From NCBI RefSeq assembly GCF_000773975.1, contig NZ_JRUQ01000029.1, positions 90,235 through 154,234 of the forward strand: a DNA stretch of 64,000 bases, given 5' to 3'. Every line of letters begins with the position of its first letter. Position 1 is the first letter of the stretch. The translations under genes and the position numbers were made by a program. The stretch is from Erwinia typographi. GTDB lineage: Bacteria > Pseudomonadota > Gammaproteobacteria > Enterobacterales > Enterobacteriaceae. Of the stretch, positions 56,874 to 64,000 are shown in pieces. The notes beneath the pieces are model-generated. The model made no database searches. It was given only the letters and a program-made list of their open reading frames with translations, and was not told the origin of the DNA.

Positions 56874-57713
56874 TCAGTCTGGAAGATTTGTGCAGCGCTG
56901 CTGATAGTAAGCTGGCGTAAGCTGATAGGCGCGGCGGAACCAGCGGCCAAGATGGCTTTGATCGGCAAAGCCCAGCTGGGCGGCAACGTCGGCCGGTGTG
57001 ACGCCCCCGGCCAGCAGCCGACGCGCATGGGTCAGGCGAAGCTGGATCAGCCATGCATGGGGCGGCAGGCCAAACTGTGCCTGGAACTCGCGCGACAGGC
57101 GAAAGCGATCGACGCCAAGCGCCTGTGCGACATCGCTCAGGCCTATATTCTCATCAAGACGATCGTGCAGGTACGATCTGGCCTTCAGCGCCAGCGCCTT
57201 TTCCTGCTGAGGGATAGCAAGCGATTTTCGCCAGTGCTGATGCTGAGTCAGGGCGGAAAATAACTGCTGCATGGCGGCTTCCTTAACGATTTTCAGTTCC
57301 CGATCCTGCAGGCACTGGAAAGCGTGAAAGGTGGCGTGCGCCAGGCGACGATCGCCGGAGAGCGTTCGGGCGAAATTCAGTTCGAAGCTGTCCGGCACCT
57401 GGCTAAAAACGGCCCCCAACTGCTGGCGCATAAAATCGGCGTCGATATACAACATGCGGTAGGTAAATCCGCTGTCATCGATCGCATCCCCGTCATGCAG
57501 TTCGCCTGGCTCAAGCAAAAAGACCGTACCAGGACGGCTCTGGTGTTTCTTCCGCCGTGAGTGAAACTGCTGCACACCCTGCTCGGTAACGCCGACAAGA
57601 TAAGTATCGTGCCAGTGCGGATCGTAGGCATGGCCGGTAAAATGCGCGCGGATAGCCTCCACCGGCATTTCATTATCTCTGGAGAGTTGCACCCATCCAG
57701 GCTTCGCGATCAT
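56874..57713 (-). CDS. AraC-family transcriptional regulator
   Basis: 279 residues. The N-terminal cupin ligand domain (about 10-150) contains HAYDPHWHDTYLVGVTEQG, with metal-like His residues, and GTVFLLEPGELHDG. The C-terminal AraC domain has two helix-turn-helix motifs, with GLSDVAQALGVDRFRLSREFQ in the first and PADVAAQLGFADQSHLGRWF in the second. It probably regulates the DUF2000 gene and itself. Ligand unknown. Confidence 0.9.
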   Translation of the reverse strand: MIAKPGWVQLSRDNEMPVEAIRAHFTGHAYDPHWHDTYLVGVTEQGVQQFHSRRKKHQSRPGTVFLLEPGELHDGDAIDDSGFTYRMLYIDADFMRQQLGAVFSQVPDSFELNFARTLSGDRRLAHATFHAFQCLQDRELKIVKEAAMQQLFSALTQHQHWRKSLAIPQQEKALALKARSYLHDRLDENIGLSDVAQALGVDRFRLSREFQAQFGLPPHAWLIQLRLTHARRLLAGGVTPADVAAQLGFADQSHLGRWFRRAYQLTPAYYQQRCTNLPD

Positions 57714-57893
57714 TCATACCCCCCGCAGATTCTTGTCAGTGCATCAGGTTATCTTCCCCTGTGTCCGCTCCGCAAGACTTCTTGCGAGAAGATATTCGTC
57801 CCGAAAGCGTAACTATTTATCTCTTTTTTTACTTATTAGTTACGCCTTCCTCTTCCTGGCGGCTAAGATCCTTGATTATAATTACCTTACTCT

Positions 57894-57911
57894 ATTAGTT
57901 AGATCTCTAAT
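57894..57911. promoter_or_regulatory. Putative MarR operator
   Basis: Inverted repeat ATTAG-N8-CTAAT, 18 bases before the start codon of the MarR gene. MarR proteins usually repress their own operon from such AT-rich repeats. Assigned by position and symmetry only. Confidence 0.5.
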
Positions 57912-57928
57912 CATCAGGTCTCTATATT

Positions 57929-58360
57929 TTGAATGCTCAGGAACTCAACTTTTCCCGCCTGCTTCACCTGACGGCACACGCCTGGCGTCAGGCAATCGAT
58001 CGCCGGATGAAGGACAACGGGCTGAGCATGAGCAGTTGGATGGCGGTAGCCACCATTGCTATTCAGCCCTCGCCAATCAGCCAGAAAGAGCTGGCCCAGG
58101 CGCTGGGTTTAGAAGATGCCAGCGTGGTGCCACTGATTGACCGGCTGGTTAAGCAGCAGCTGGTTGAGCGCTTCCAGCCGGAAGAAGATCGCCGCAAACG
58201 ACTGCTGCACGTAACGCCACAGGGGCAGGTGCTTTATCAGAAGTTAAAAATTGAGGCCGATAGCCTGCGTAGCGAGCTGCTGGCGGATATCAACAGTGAT
58301 GAGCTGGCTATTACCCAACGCGTGCTTCAGCAACTTCTGGCTGCCACCGAGGCGAAATAA
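57929..58360 (+). CDS. MarR/SlyA-family regulator of the efflux operon
   Basis: 143 residues from TTG 57929. No ATG lies in frame upstream of the domain, so TTG is the likely start, reading Met-Asn-Ala-Gln-Glu-Leu-Asn-Phe-Ser. The winged helix-turn-helix is seen as SQKELAQALGLEDASVVPLI with the wing EEDRRKRLLHVTPQG. The next gene starts two bases after its stop, so it is the first gene of the efflux operon and probably its ligand-released repressor. Confidence 0.88.
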   Translation: MNAQELNFSRLLHLTAHAWRQAIDRRMKDNGLSMSSWMAVATIAIQPSPISQKELAQALGLEDASVVPLIDRLVKQQLVERFQPEEDRRKRLLHVTPQGQVLYQKLKIEADSLRSELLADINSDELAITQRVLQQLLAATEAK

Positions 58361-58361
58361 C

Positions 58362-60059
58362 ATGCGGGCAAATCGTCCAGATCCCTTTGCCCCGCGCGAG
58401 TGGGCGCCAGGCGAAAAGCCGATGCTTCCCGGGTCACCCTCTACGCCGCTCCATCCAGGTCATAAGCGCATTGCTTTCGGCCTGATTGGTCTGCTGATCT
58501 CCATCACCGGCGCGTTAAGTAACGCGTTGGTGACGGCGAACCTCAGCAATTTGCAGGGCGTATTCGGCGCCTACAACAATGAAATCGCCTGGCTGCCAGC
58601 GGTTTACGTGATGGGGAACATCTCTATCAACCTGCTGCTGGTCAAGTTCCGCCAGCAGTTTGGCCTGCGCGCCTTTACCGAAGCTTTTCTGGTGCTCTAT
58701 GCGCTGGTGTCGTTCTTCCACCTGTTCGTCAACGATCTCAGCTCCGCCATCGTGGTTCGCACGGCGCACGGCATGGTGGGCGCGGCGCTCAGCTCGCTGG
58801 GCATCTACTACCAGATTCAGGCGTGGCCGGCGAAACACCGTCTGAAGGCGCTGACCATCGGGCTGGGTGCTTCGCAGCTGGCGATCCCGCTGGCGAGGCT
58901 GTTTTCCAGCGAGCTGTTGCAGCTTGACGAATGGCGCGGCCTGTACCTGTTTGAACTGGGGCTGGCGATGATTTGCCTGGGCGCGGTGCTGATACTGAAG
59001 CTGCCGCCGGGCGACCGCATCAAGGTTTTCGAAAAAAAAGACTTTCTGACCTTCTTTTTGATGGCGCCAGGGATGGCGCTGTTCTGCGGCGTGCTGTCGC
59101 TGGGGCGCATTGAATGGTGGACCAGCACGCCGTGGCTCGGCATCTGCCTCGCGCTGGGTTTAGTGCTGGTGATTGCGGCGGTGGTGCTGGAGCATAACCG
59201 CAGCAACCCGCTAATCAACACCCGCTGGCTGCGTACGGGCGCCATCTTCCGCCTGGGGATTGTGATGATCATGCTGCGAGTCACGCTTGCGGAGCAGAAC
59301 ACCGGCGCGATTGGCTATCTTCAGCAGGTTGGCTTGCTCAACGATCAGATGCAGCATCTGGCGATGGCGATCCTCGCCGGGGTCATTTCCGGCATCGTCG
59401 TCAGCGCGCTGACAATTAATCTGAAGCACCTGAGCTGGCCAATCGTGATGTCGCTGGTGCTTATTATGGTCGCCTCGCTGATGGATTCCCAATCCAGCCC
59501 GCTGACCCGCGCTGACAACATGTACTTCAGCCAGTTTTTACTGGGTTTTAGCAGCACGTTCTTTATTGCTCCGGCTTTGCTGATCAATATTGGCAGCGTA
59601 GTGACGCAGCCCAAAAATCTGGTGAGCCTGGTGGTGCTGTTCGGCATGAGTCAGAACATTGGCGGGCTGATAGGGGCGGCGCTGTTAGGAACGTTTCAGA
59701 CCTGGCGTGAAAAATATCACTCCAGTCTGTTGGCCGATCAGCTGTCGTACCTCAATCCTAACGTGACGGAAAGACTTTCTCAGTATACCAGCCTGTTTAA
59801 CGGCCTGATCGACGACAGTCTGTTACGCAGCGCGGAAGGGACAGTTCAGCTGCAATCCGTTGCTACGCTACAGGCCAACGTACTGGCTTATAACGATACT
59901 TATCTGCTGACCGCCGGCATGGCCTTTATCACGCTGATCTGGGTGCTGTGGCGGCTTGCGCGCCTGCGCTACCTCAACTGGCAGCAGGCAAAACGCGAAG
60001 CGGAAGCAGAACGACGAGCAATGCAGATGACCACTACTTCAATGAGCACGGGGCAATAA
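58362..60059 (+). CDS. MFS efflux transporter, DHA2-like
   Basis: 565 residues from ATG 58362; the open frame reaching back into the MarR gene is not used. After a hydrophilic N-terminus of about 35 residues there are about 14 hydrophobic helices. NEIAWLPAVYVMGNISINLL corresponds to the first-loop region of DHA2 transporters, and a C-terminal cytoplasmic tail is Arg/Gln-rich. It is the inner-membrane pump of the tripartite system. The substrate is unknown; EmrB relatives export hydrophobic compounds. Its stop overlaps the next ATG by one base. Confidence 0.87.
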   Translation: MRANRPDPFAPREWAPGEKPMLPGSPSTPLHPGHKRIAFGLIGLLISITGALSNALVTANLSNLQGVFGAYNNEIAWLPAVYVMGNISINLLLVKFRQQFGLRAFTEAFLVLYALVSFFHLFVNDLSSAIVVRTAHGMVGAALSSLGIYYQIQAWPAKHRLKALTIGLGASQLAIPLARLFSSELLQLDEWRGLYLFELGLAMICLGAVLILKLPPGDRIKVFEKKDFLTFFLMAPGMALFCGVLSLGRIEWWTSTPWLGICLALGLVLVIAAVVLEHNRSNPLINTRWLRTGAIFRLGIVMIMLRVTLAEQNTGAIGYLQQVGLLNDQMQHLAMAILAGVISGIVVSALTINLKHLSWPIVMSLVLIMVASLMDSQSSPLTRADNMYFSQFLLGFSSTFFIAPALLINIGSVVTQPKNLVSLVVLFGMSQNIGGLIGAALLGTFQTWREKYHSSLLADQLSYLNPNVTERLSQYTSLFNGLIDDSLLRSAEGTVQLQSVATLQANVLAYNDTYLLTAGMAFITLIWVLWRLARLRYLNWQQAKREAEAERRAMQMTTTSMSTGQ

Positions 60060-61153
60060 TGAGTCAGCAGGACGAGAGTCAACGCACTGAACGCGAAAGA
60101 ACTAACAAACTGCGTATTCTGTCGATCGCCTTCGGGTCCGGCATCGCGCTGGTCGGGGTGCTGGTGATCCTCTACGCCTGGCAACTGCCGCCATTCACCA
60201 GCCAGATCCAGTCAACGGAAAACGCCTACGTACGCGGCCAGGTGACCTTTATCAGCCCGCAGGTTAACGGCTATCTGACGGCGGTGAACGTGCTGGACTA
60301 TCAGCCGGTTCACAAGGGTGACCTGCTGATGACTATCGATGATCGCATCTATAAACAGCGGGTGCATCAGGCCCAGGCGCAGCTGGCAATGAAAAAGGCC
60401 GCGCTGGCGAACAATATTCAGCAGCGCCGCAGCGCTGAGGCGGTGATCGAGCGCAATCAGGCGGCGCTGGATAACGCCAGGGCGCAGGCGGTGAAAAGCG
60501 GGCTGGATCTGAAGCGCGTTGAGAACCTGGTCTCCGACGGCTCGCTGTCAATCCGCGAGCGCGACGCTTCACGCGCCAGCAACAGCCAGACGGTAGCGGA
60601 TGTGCAGCAGGCGAAGGCCACGCTGGACGTGTCGCGCCAGGACTTGCAAACGGTGATCGTCAACCGCGCCTCGCTGGAAGCGGACGTGGCCAGCGCGGCG
60701 GCGGCGCTTGAGCTGGCTCAGATCGATCTGGACAACACAAAAATAATTGCTCCGCGCGACGGCCAGCTAGGGCAAATCTCCGTCCGGCAGGGCGCTTACG
60801 TGACGGCGGGAACCCGGCTGACTTCGCTAGTGCCGCAGCAGCTCTGGGTAGTGGCGAATATGAAAGAGACGCAGATGGCACGCATCAGACCAGGTCTGCC
60901 GGTGACCTTTACCGTCGACGCACTGGACGGGGAGCGTTTCAAGGGAGAGGTGGAGTACATCTCCCCGGCCGCCGGTTCTGAATTCAGCGCCATCTCGCCG
61001 GATAACGCCACCGGCAACTTTGTGAAGATTGCCCAGCGTATTCCGGTAAGGATCAAAATCACCGGCGAAAATGCGCTTCGCCTGCGGCCTGGGATGTCAG
61101 TGGAAGTCAATATAGATACCACGGATGCGGCAAAAGACCGGGAGGCGAAATAA
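60059..61153 (+). CDS. HlyD/EmrA-type periplasmic adaptor
   Basis: 364 residues from ATG 60059 (TAATG overlap with the MFS gene). One N-terminal transmembrane helix (about 20-42) is followed by a biotinyl-lipoyl strand (STENAYVRGQVTFISPQVNG), a long alpha-helical hairpin rich in Ala/Gln (about 95-205), the second lipoyl half (DNTKIIAPRDGQLGQISVRQGAYV) and a beta barrel. It links the MFS pump to the outer-membrane channel. The stop overlaps the next ATG by one base. Confidence 0.92.
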   Translation: MSQQDESQRTERERTNKLRILSIAFGSGIALVGVLVILYAWQLPPFTSQIQSTENAYVRGQVTFISPQVNGYLTAVNVLDYQPVHKGDLLMTIDDRIYKQRVHQAQAQLAMKKAALANNIQQRRSAEAVIERNQAALDNARAQAVKSGLDLKRVENLVSDGSLSIRERDASRASNSQTVADVQQAKATLDVSRQDLQTVIVNRASLEADVASAAAALELAQIDLDNTKIIAPRDGQLGQISVRQGAYVTAGTRLTSLVPQQLWVVANMKETQMARIRPGLPVTFTVDALDGERFKGEVEYISPAAGSEFSAISPDNATGNFVKIAQRIPVRIKITGENALRLRPGMSVEVNIDTTDAAKDREAK

Positions 61154-62532
61154 TGCGCTGGTCAACCTCGCTGCTGGCGGCCATTCTGACCGCTACCCTC
61201 GCTGGCTGCGCAACGGAAGTGGAACAAGCCCCAGGCTCGCTGCCCATTCCTCAGCAGTGGCGAAATCAGGTGGGGCCAGCCGCGCCGGTAGAGGCTGACT
61301 GGTGGCGCGCTTTTGGTGATGCCGATCTGAACCGGCTGGTCGAGATGGGGCTGCGTAACAACCTGGACATTCTGACGGCGCGGTCGCGGGTCGATCAATA
61401 TCGTGCCGAGCTTCGTGCGGCGCAGGGCGATAACTACCCTACGCTGGACGCGGGCGTAGCGGCGTCTCATGCCCGTGCGCTCTCTTCGGTAACCGGGCAA
61501 CCATACGAATACGCGGTCTTCCAGGGGCTGCTTCAGGCCAATTACGATGTGGATCTATGGGGCGCGCGGGGTAGCAGCATTGATGCGGCTAAAGCAACGC
61601 TCGCCGCCCAGCAGGCCGCCGCTACCGCTGCGGAGCTGACGGTTGCCAGCTCGGTAGCGTCCGGGTATATGACGCTGGTCTCGCTGGATGAACAGCTGCG
61701 GGTCACCCAGGCTACGCTCGCCTCGCGGGAGAATTCATTAAAACTGGCCCAGCGACAGTATGAAACCGGCTATACCTCAAAGCTGGAGTGGGTGCAGTCA
61801 GAATCCGAGTACCAGACCGCTAAGGCGCAGATCCCGGTATTACAGCATCAGATTGCTCAGCAGGAGAACGCCCTGAGCATTCTGGTGGGAATGAATCCGC
61901 GTGAAATTGCGCGCCAGAGCCAGTTTGAGCACGTTGCGCCACAAACGCTGCCCTCCGTGCTGCCGTCCGACCTGTTACGGCGTCGCCCGGATATCGTACA
62001 GGCTGAACGGTTGCTGCTGGCCGCCGACAGCTCGCTGGCTTCCTCCCGCGCCAGGCTGTTGCCTTCGTTGAACCTCACCGCCACCGGCACCCTGCAAAGC
62101 TCGGTGCTGCATCAGCTGGTGGATAATCCTTTCCGCTTGTGGAGCATCGGCGGCAGCGTGCTGGCCCCGCTGCTGAACAGGGAGGCGCTGACCGCGCAGG
62201 TCGACGTCTCAATGGCTTCACGTAATCAGGCGCTCTACGGTTATGAGAAAGTTGTGCGTACCGCGTTCAGCGAAGTGAATAACGATCTGGACGCGATAGA
62301 CCGTTACCAGCAGCAGCTGACGGAGCTGCAGAAGCAGGAGCAGGTGGTCGGCGAAGCCCTGCGCATTGCCCGCAACCGCTACCAGAATGGCTATGCCTCC
62401 TACCTTGATGAACTTGATGCGCAGCGCACGCTCTTTACTACCCAGCTCAATGTAGTTCAGGTGAAAAATAACCTGCTGCTGGCGCAAATCGACCTTTACC
62501 GGGCGTTAGGCGGCGGCTGGGAGATAAAATAA
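61153..62532 (+). CDS. Outer-membrane efflux lipoprotein, NodT/OprM family
   Basis: 459-residue TolC-like channel. Lipobox Leu-Ala-Gly-Cys with lipidated Cys19. Two OEP repeats are present; ADWWRAFGDADLNRLVEMGL opens the first, and LRRRPDIVQAERLLLAADSSL is the family signature in the middle. Final motif YRNGYASYLDELDAQRTLF type seen as YQNGYASYLDELDAQRTLF. As the last gene of the operon it completes an inner-to-outer-membrane pump, unlike E. coli emrAB, which borrows TolC. Confidence 0.92.
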   Translation: MRWSTSLLAAILTATLAGCATEVEQAPGSLPIPQQWRNQVGPAAPVEADWWRAFGDADLNRLVEMGLRNNLDILTARSRVDQYRAELRAAQGDNYPTLDAGVAASHARALSSVTGQPYEYAVFQGLLQANYDVDLWGARGSSIDAAKATLAAQQAAATAAELTVASSVASGYMTLVSLDEQLRVTQATLASRENSLKLAQRQYETGYTSKLEWVQSESEYQTAKAQIPVLQHQIAQQENALSILVGMNPREIARQSQFEHVAPQTLPSVLPSDLLRRRPDIVQAERLLLAADSSLASSRARLLPSLNLTATGTLQSSVLHQLVDNPFRLWSIGGSVLAPLLNREALTAQVDVSMASRNQALYGYEKVVRTAFSEVNNDLDAIDRYQQQLTELQKQEQVVGEALRIARNRYQNGYASYLDELDAQRTLFTTQLNVVQVKNNLLLAQIDLYRALGGGWEIK

Positions 62533-62705
62533 CCTGACGCCGACCGCGGCGCTAAATTTTTGCAGTTCACATTCTTTAGCAACGAGTGCTATTATGCGCG
62601 CCATTAGAGTAATGAAACGCCACATTCCGTTGTGAACTGCTTTTCTCCTTGTTCGCTTTTAAACAGCATGCGGTTGTCAGGTTGTATTATTTTTTAGGGA
62701 TAATA

Positions 62706-63092
62706 ATGAATAAGACTCGTGTCATTTCTGCGCTGACGGTGATCTTTGCGCTGGCTGGCTGCGCCCGTACCGAACCGGTGCACAATATCAATGAAACCGT
62801 CTCCTCGCATTACAGCGACGAGCAGATGAAAAGCGCTATTATCCAGGCCGGTCTCTCCCGCCAGTGGGTGATGAAGGCTGAAGCTCCGGGCGTTATCGCC
62901 GGACATCTGTCACAGCGTGGTCATACTGTCGACATCCGCGTTACGTATTCCGCAAGCCGCTACAGCATTAATTACGTCAGCAGCAGCAACTTACTGGCTG
63001 AGAATGGCCAGATTCACCGTAATTATAATCGCTGGGTGAATAACCTCGACCAGGATATAAAACTGCGTCTTGCTTCTCAGCCGGCTAATTAA
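62706..63092 (+). CDS. Lipoprotein of unknown function upstream of the ketoacyl-synthase gene
   Basis: 128 residues from ATG 62706; the longer frame from 62649 lacks a signal sequence at its start. Lipobox Leu-Ala-Gly-Cys with Cys19 and Ala +2. The mature protein has VTYSASRYSINYVSSSNLL and RNYNRWVNNLDQDIKLRL, typical of small enterobacterial lipoproteins of unknown role. Whether it belongs with the ketoacyl-synthase cluster is unclear; a hairpin lies between them. Confidence 0.75.
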   Translation: MNKTRVISALTVIFALAGCARTEPVHNINETVSSHYSDEQMKSAIIQAGLSRQWVMKAEAPGVIAGHLSQRGHTVDIRVTYSASRYSINYVSSSNLLAENGQIHRNYNRWVNNLDQDIKLRLASQPAN

Positions 63093-63142
63093 GCCGTCAG
63101 CGCCCGTTACCGCGTAAAATGCCTCCGCAGCGCTAAAGATAA

Positions 63143-63170
63143 GGAGTTGTCTGCCGACAACTCCATTTAT
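63143..63170 (+). terminator. Terminator after the lipoprotein gene
   Basis: Perfect 9-bp stem GGAGTTGTC-tgcc-GACAACTCC followed by ATTTAT. The T run is weak. Confidence 0.6.
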
Positions 63171-63303
63171 CATTGCCCCACGGCTAAGCAGGGATCCCCT
63201 CAATTGCGGGTAATTCTGAGTGCCATTGCGACAGCGCTGACGCTATGCTGTAGCTCTATGTCCTGCCGTCATGCTGCCAGGGCGCTTTAAGAAGATCTGA
63301 CGT

Positions 63304-64000
63304 ATGAAACTAGCTTTTACACTCCTCGCCTGGCAGGCCAGCGCGCCAGGGCTGAATGAGCCGGCCGACTGGCTGCAATGGGCGGCCCGGACTCCCTGCA
63401 TTGATGCCACGCAGCCGTTAGCCAGGCCGCGCTTTCTGCCGATGATGACGGCCCGGCGACTGACGGGCGGAAGTCGTGCTGCCGTAGAGTGCGGGCTGGC
63501 GCTGCTGAAGCGCGAGCGGGTCGATGCCGTGGTGTTTACCAGCCGCCACGGCGAGCTGGAACGGAATCTGCGTATCCTCACTGCTCTGGCTCATGAGGAA
63601 GATCTGTCCCCCACTGATTTTGCCATGTCGGTACACAATGCCGCCGTCGGAAGCCTGACGATTGCCGCCGCCGCGCCATTGGTCAGCAGCTCGCTGGCAG
63701 CGGGCGTCGACTCCTTCCAGCAGGGGCTGGTTGAGGTTGCTACGCTGCACGCGGCGGGCTATCAGCAGGTTTTGCTGGTGGATTTTGATGGCGCCATCCC
63801 GGACTTTTATCATCCTCATCTTCCAGCCGGCGCGCTGCACAGCCCGTACGCGGTGGCGTTACTTTTAGCGGCGGGCGACGGCTGTCGCTGCACCTCCAGC
63901 CCGGCAGAGAATGTCGAGAGCGGGGAGCTGCCGCAAAGCCTGCTGTTTTTACACGCTTACCTGGCCCGAACTACGGCCTTTACCCTGAAGGGGGACCGGC
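63304..64000 (+). CDS. Ketoacyl-synthase-like protein, probable first gene of an aryl-polyene cluster (cut by window end)
   Basis: Open from ATG 63304 to the window edge, 232 residues seen, no stop. MKLAFTLLAWQASAPGLNEP and the core FAMSVHNAAVGSLTIAAAAP, followed by QVLLVDFDGAIPDFY, match the N-terminal ketoacyl-synthase-like (chain-length-factor type) protein that opens aryl-polyene pigment clusters in Gram-negatives. The active-site Cys of true synthases is not at the usual place in the visible part. It would pair with a catalytic synthase to build the polyene. The rest of the cluster must be beyond the window, so the assignment depends on what follows. Confidence 0.7.
   Translation, partial: MKLAFTLLAWQASAPGLNEPADWLQWAARTPCIDATQPLARPRFLPMMTARRLTGGSRAAVECGLALLKRERVDAVVFTSRHGELERNLRILTALAHEEDLSPTDFAMSVHNAAVGSLTIAAAAPLVSSSLAAGVDSFQQGLVEVATLHAAGYQQVLLVDFDGAIPDFYHPHLPAGALHSPYAVALLLAAGDGCRCTSSPAENVESGELPQSLLFLHAYLARTTAFTLKGDR

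Overview
The window is chromosome from an enterobacterium of the Erwinia/Pantoea type (Erwiniaceae). Three things support this. The core gene order closely matches the E. coli 21-23 min and 43 min regions. Those two blocks, far apart in E. coli, are joined here. The SdiA-type regulator is paired with a LuxI-type synthase, and the window ends in what looks like the first gene of an aryl-polyene cluster. Genus and species cannot be fixed from sequence reading alone.

Layout. 1-25.4 kb is conserved core: zapC (lacking only the first two bases of its start codon), ycbX, rlmL, uup, pqiABC, rmf, fabA, lonH/ycbZ, matP, ompA, sulA, tfoX/sxy, yccS, yccF, helD, mgsA, yccT, yccU, hspQ, rlmI, yccX, tusE and yccA. 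25.6-26.0 kb holds two identical tandem tRNA-Ser(UGA) genes. 26.3-38 kb holds a glucose-1-phosphatase with an added TolA-like Ala/Lys tail, a Sad-type aldehyde dehydrogenase, yccJ, wrbA, ymdF, a DMT exporter, and the pyrimidine-degradation operon rutABCDE-G with divergent rutR. The rut operon lacks rutF. cycA and a DUF4396 membrane protein follow.

41-46.5 kb is the sdiA-uvrY-uvrC-pgsA block. A luxI gene sits directly downstream of sdiA, with a perfect 20-bp lux/las-type palindrome between them. The tRNA trio Gly-Cys-Leu follows. Downstream of tRNA-Leu (47-54 kb) lies a decayed, partly AT-rich accessory island. It contains a frameshifted integrase C-terminus, a truncated zinc-ribbon protein, a YjbE-like secreted protein, a small Gly/Met-repeat secreted peptide, an IS3-family remnant, an acyltransferase, and a three-gene phage-tailspike-like operon with no other phage structural genes.

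54-64 kb holds small lipoproteins, a Rossmann-fold reductase divergent from a LysR regulator, a DUF2000/AraC pair, a MarR-controlled tripartite efflux operon (MFS, HlyD, OprM-type, all with 1-bp stop/start overlaps), a lipoprotein, and the truncated ketoacyl-synthase-like gene.

How the genes work together. PqiABC forms an envelope lipid-transport complex. FabA sits under recognisable FabR/FadR sites, and sulA under a perfect LexA box. The rut genes convert uracil to malonate-semialdehyde derivatives under RutR. SdiA/LuxI is probably a complete quorum-sensing circuit next to the UvrY response regulator. The MFS-HlyD-OMF set is a complete envelope-spanning pump. The island is the main place where undescribed biology could lie.
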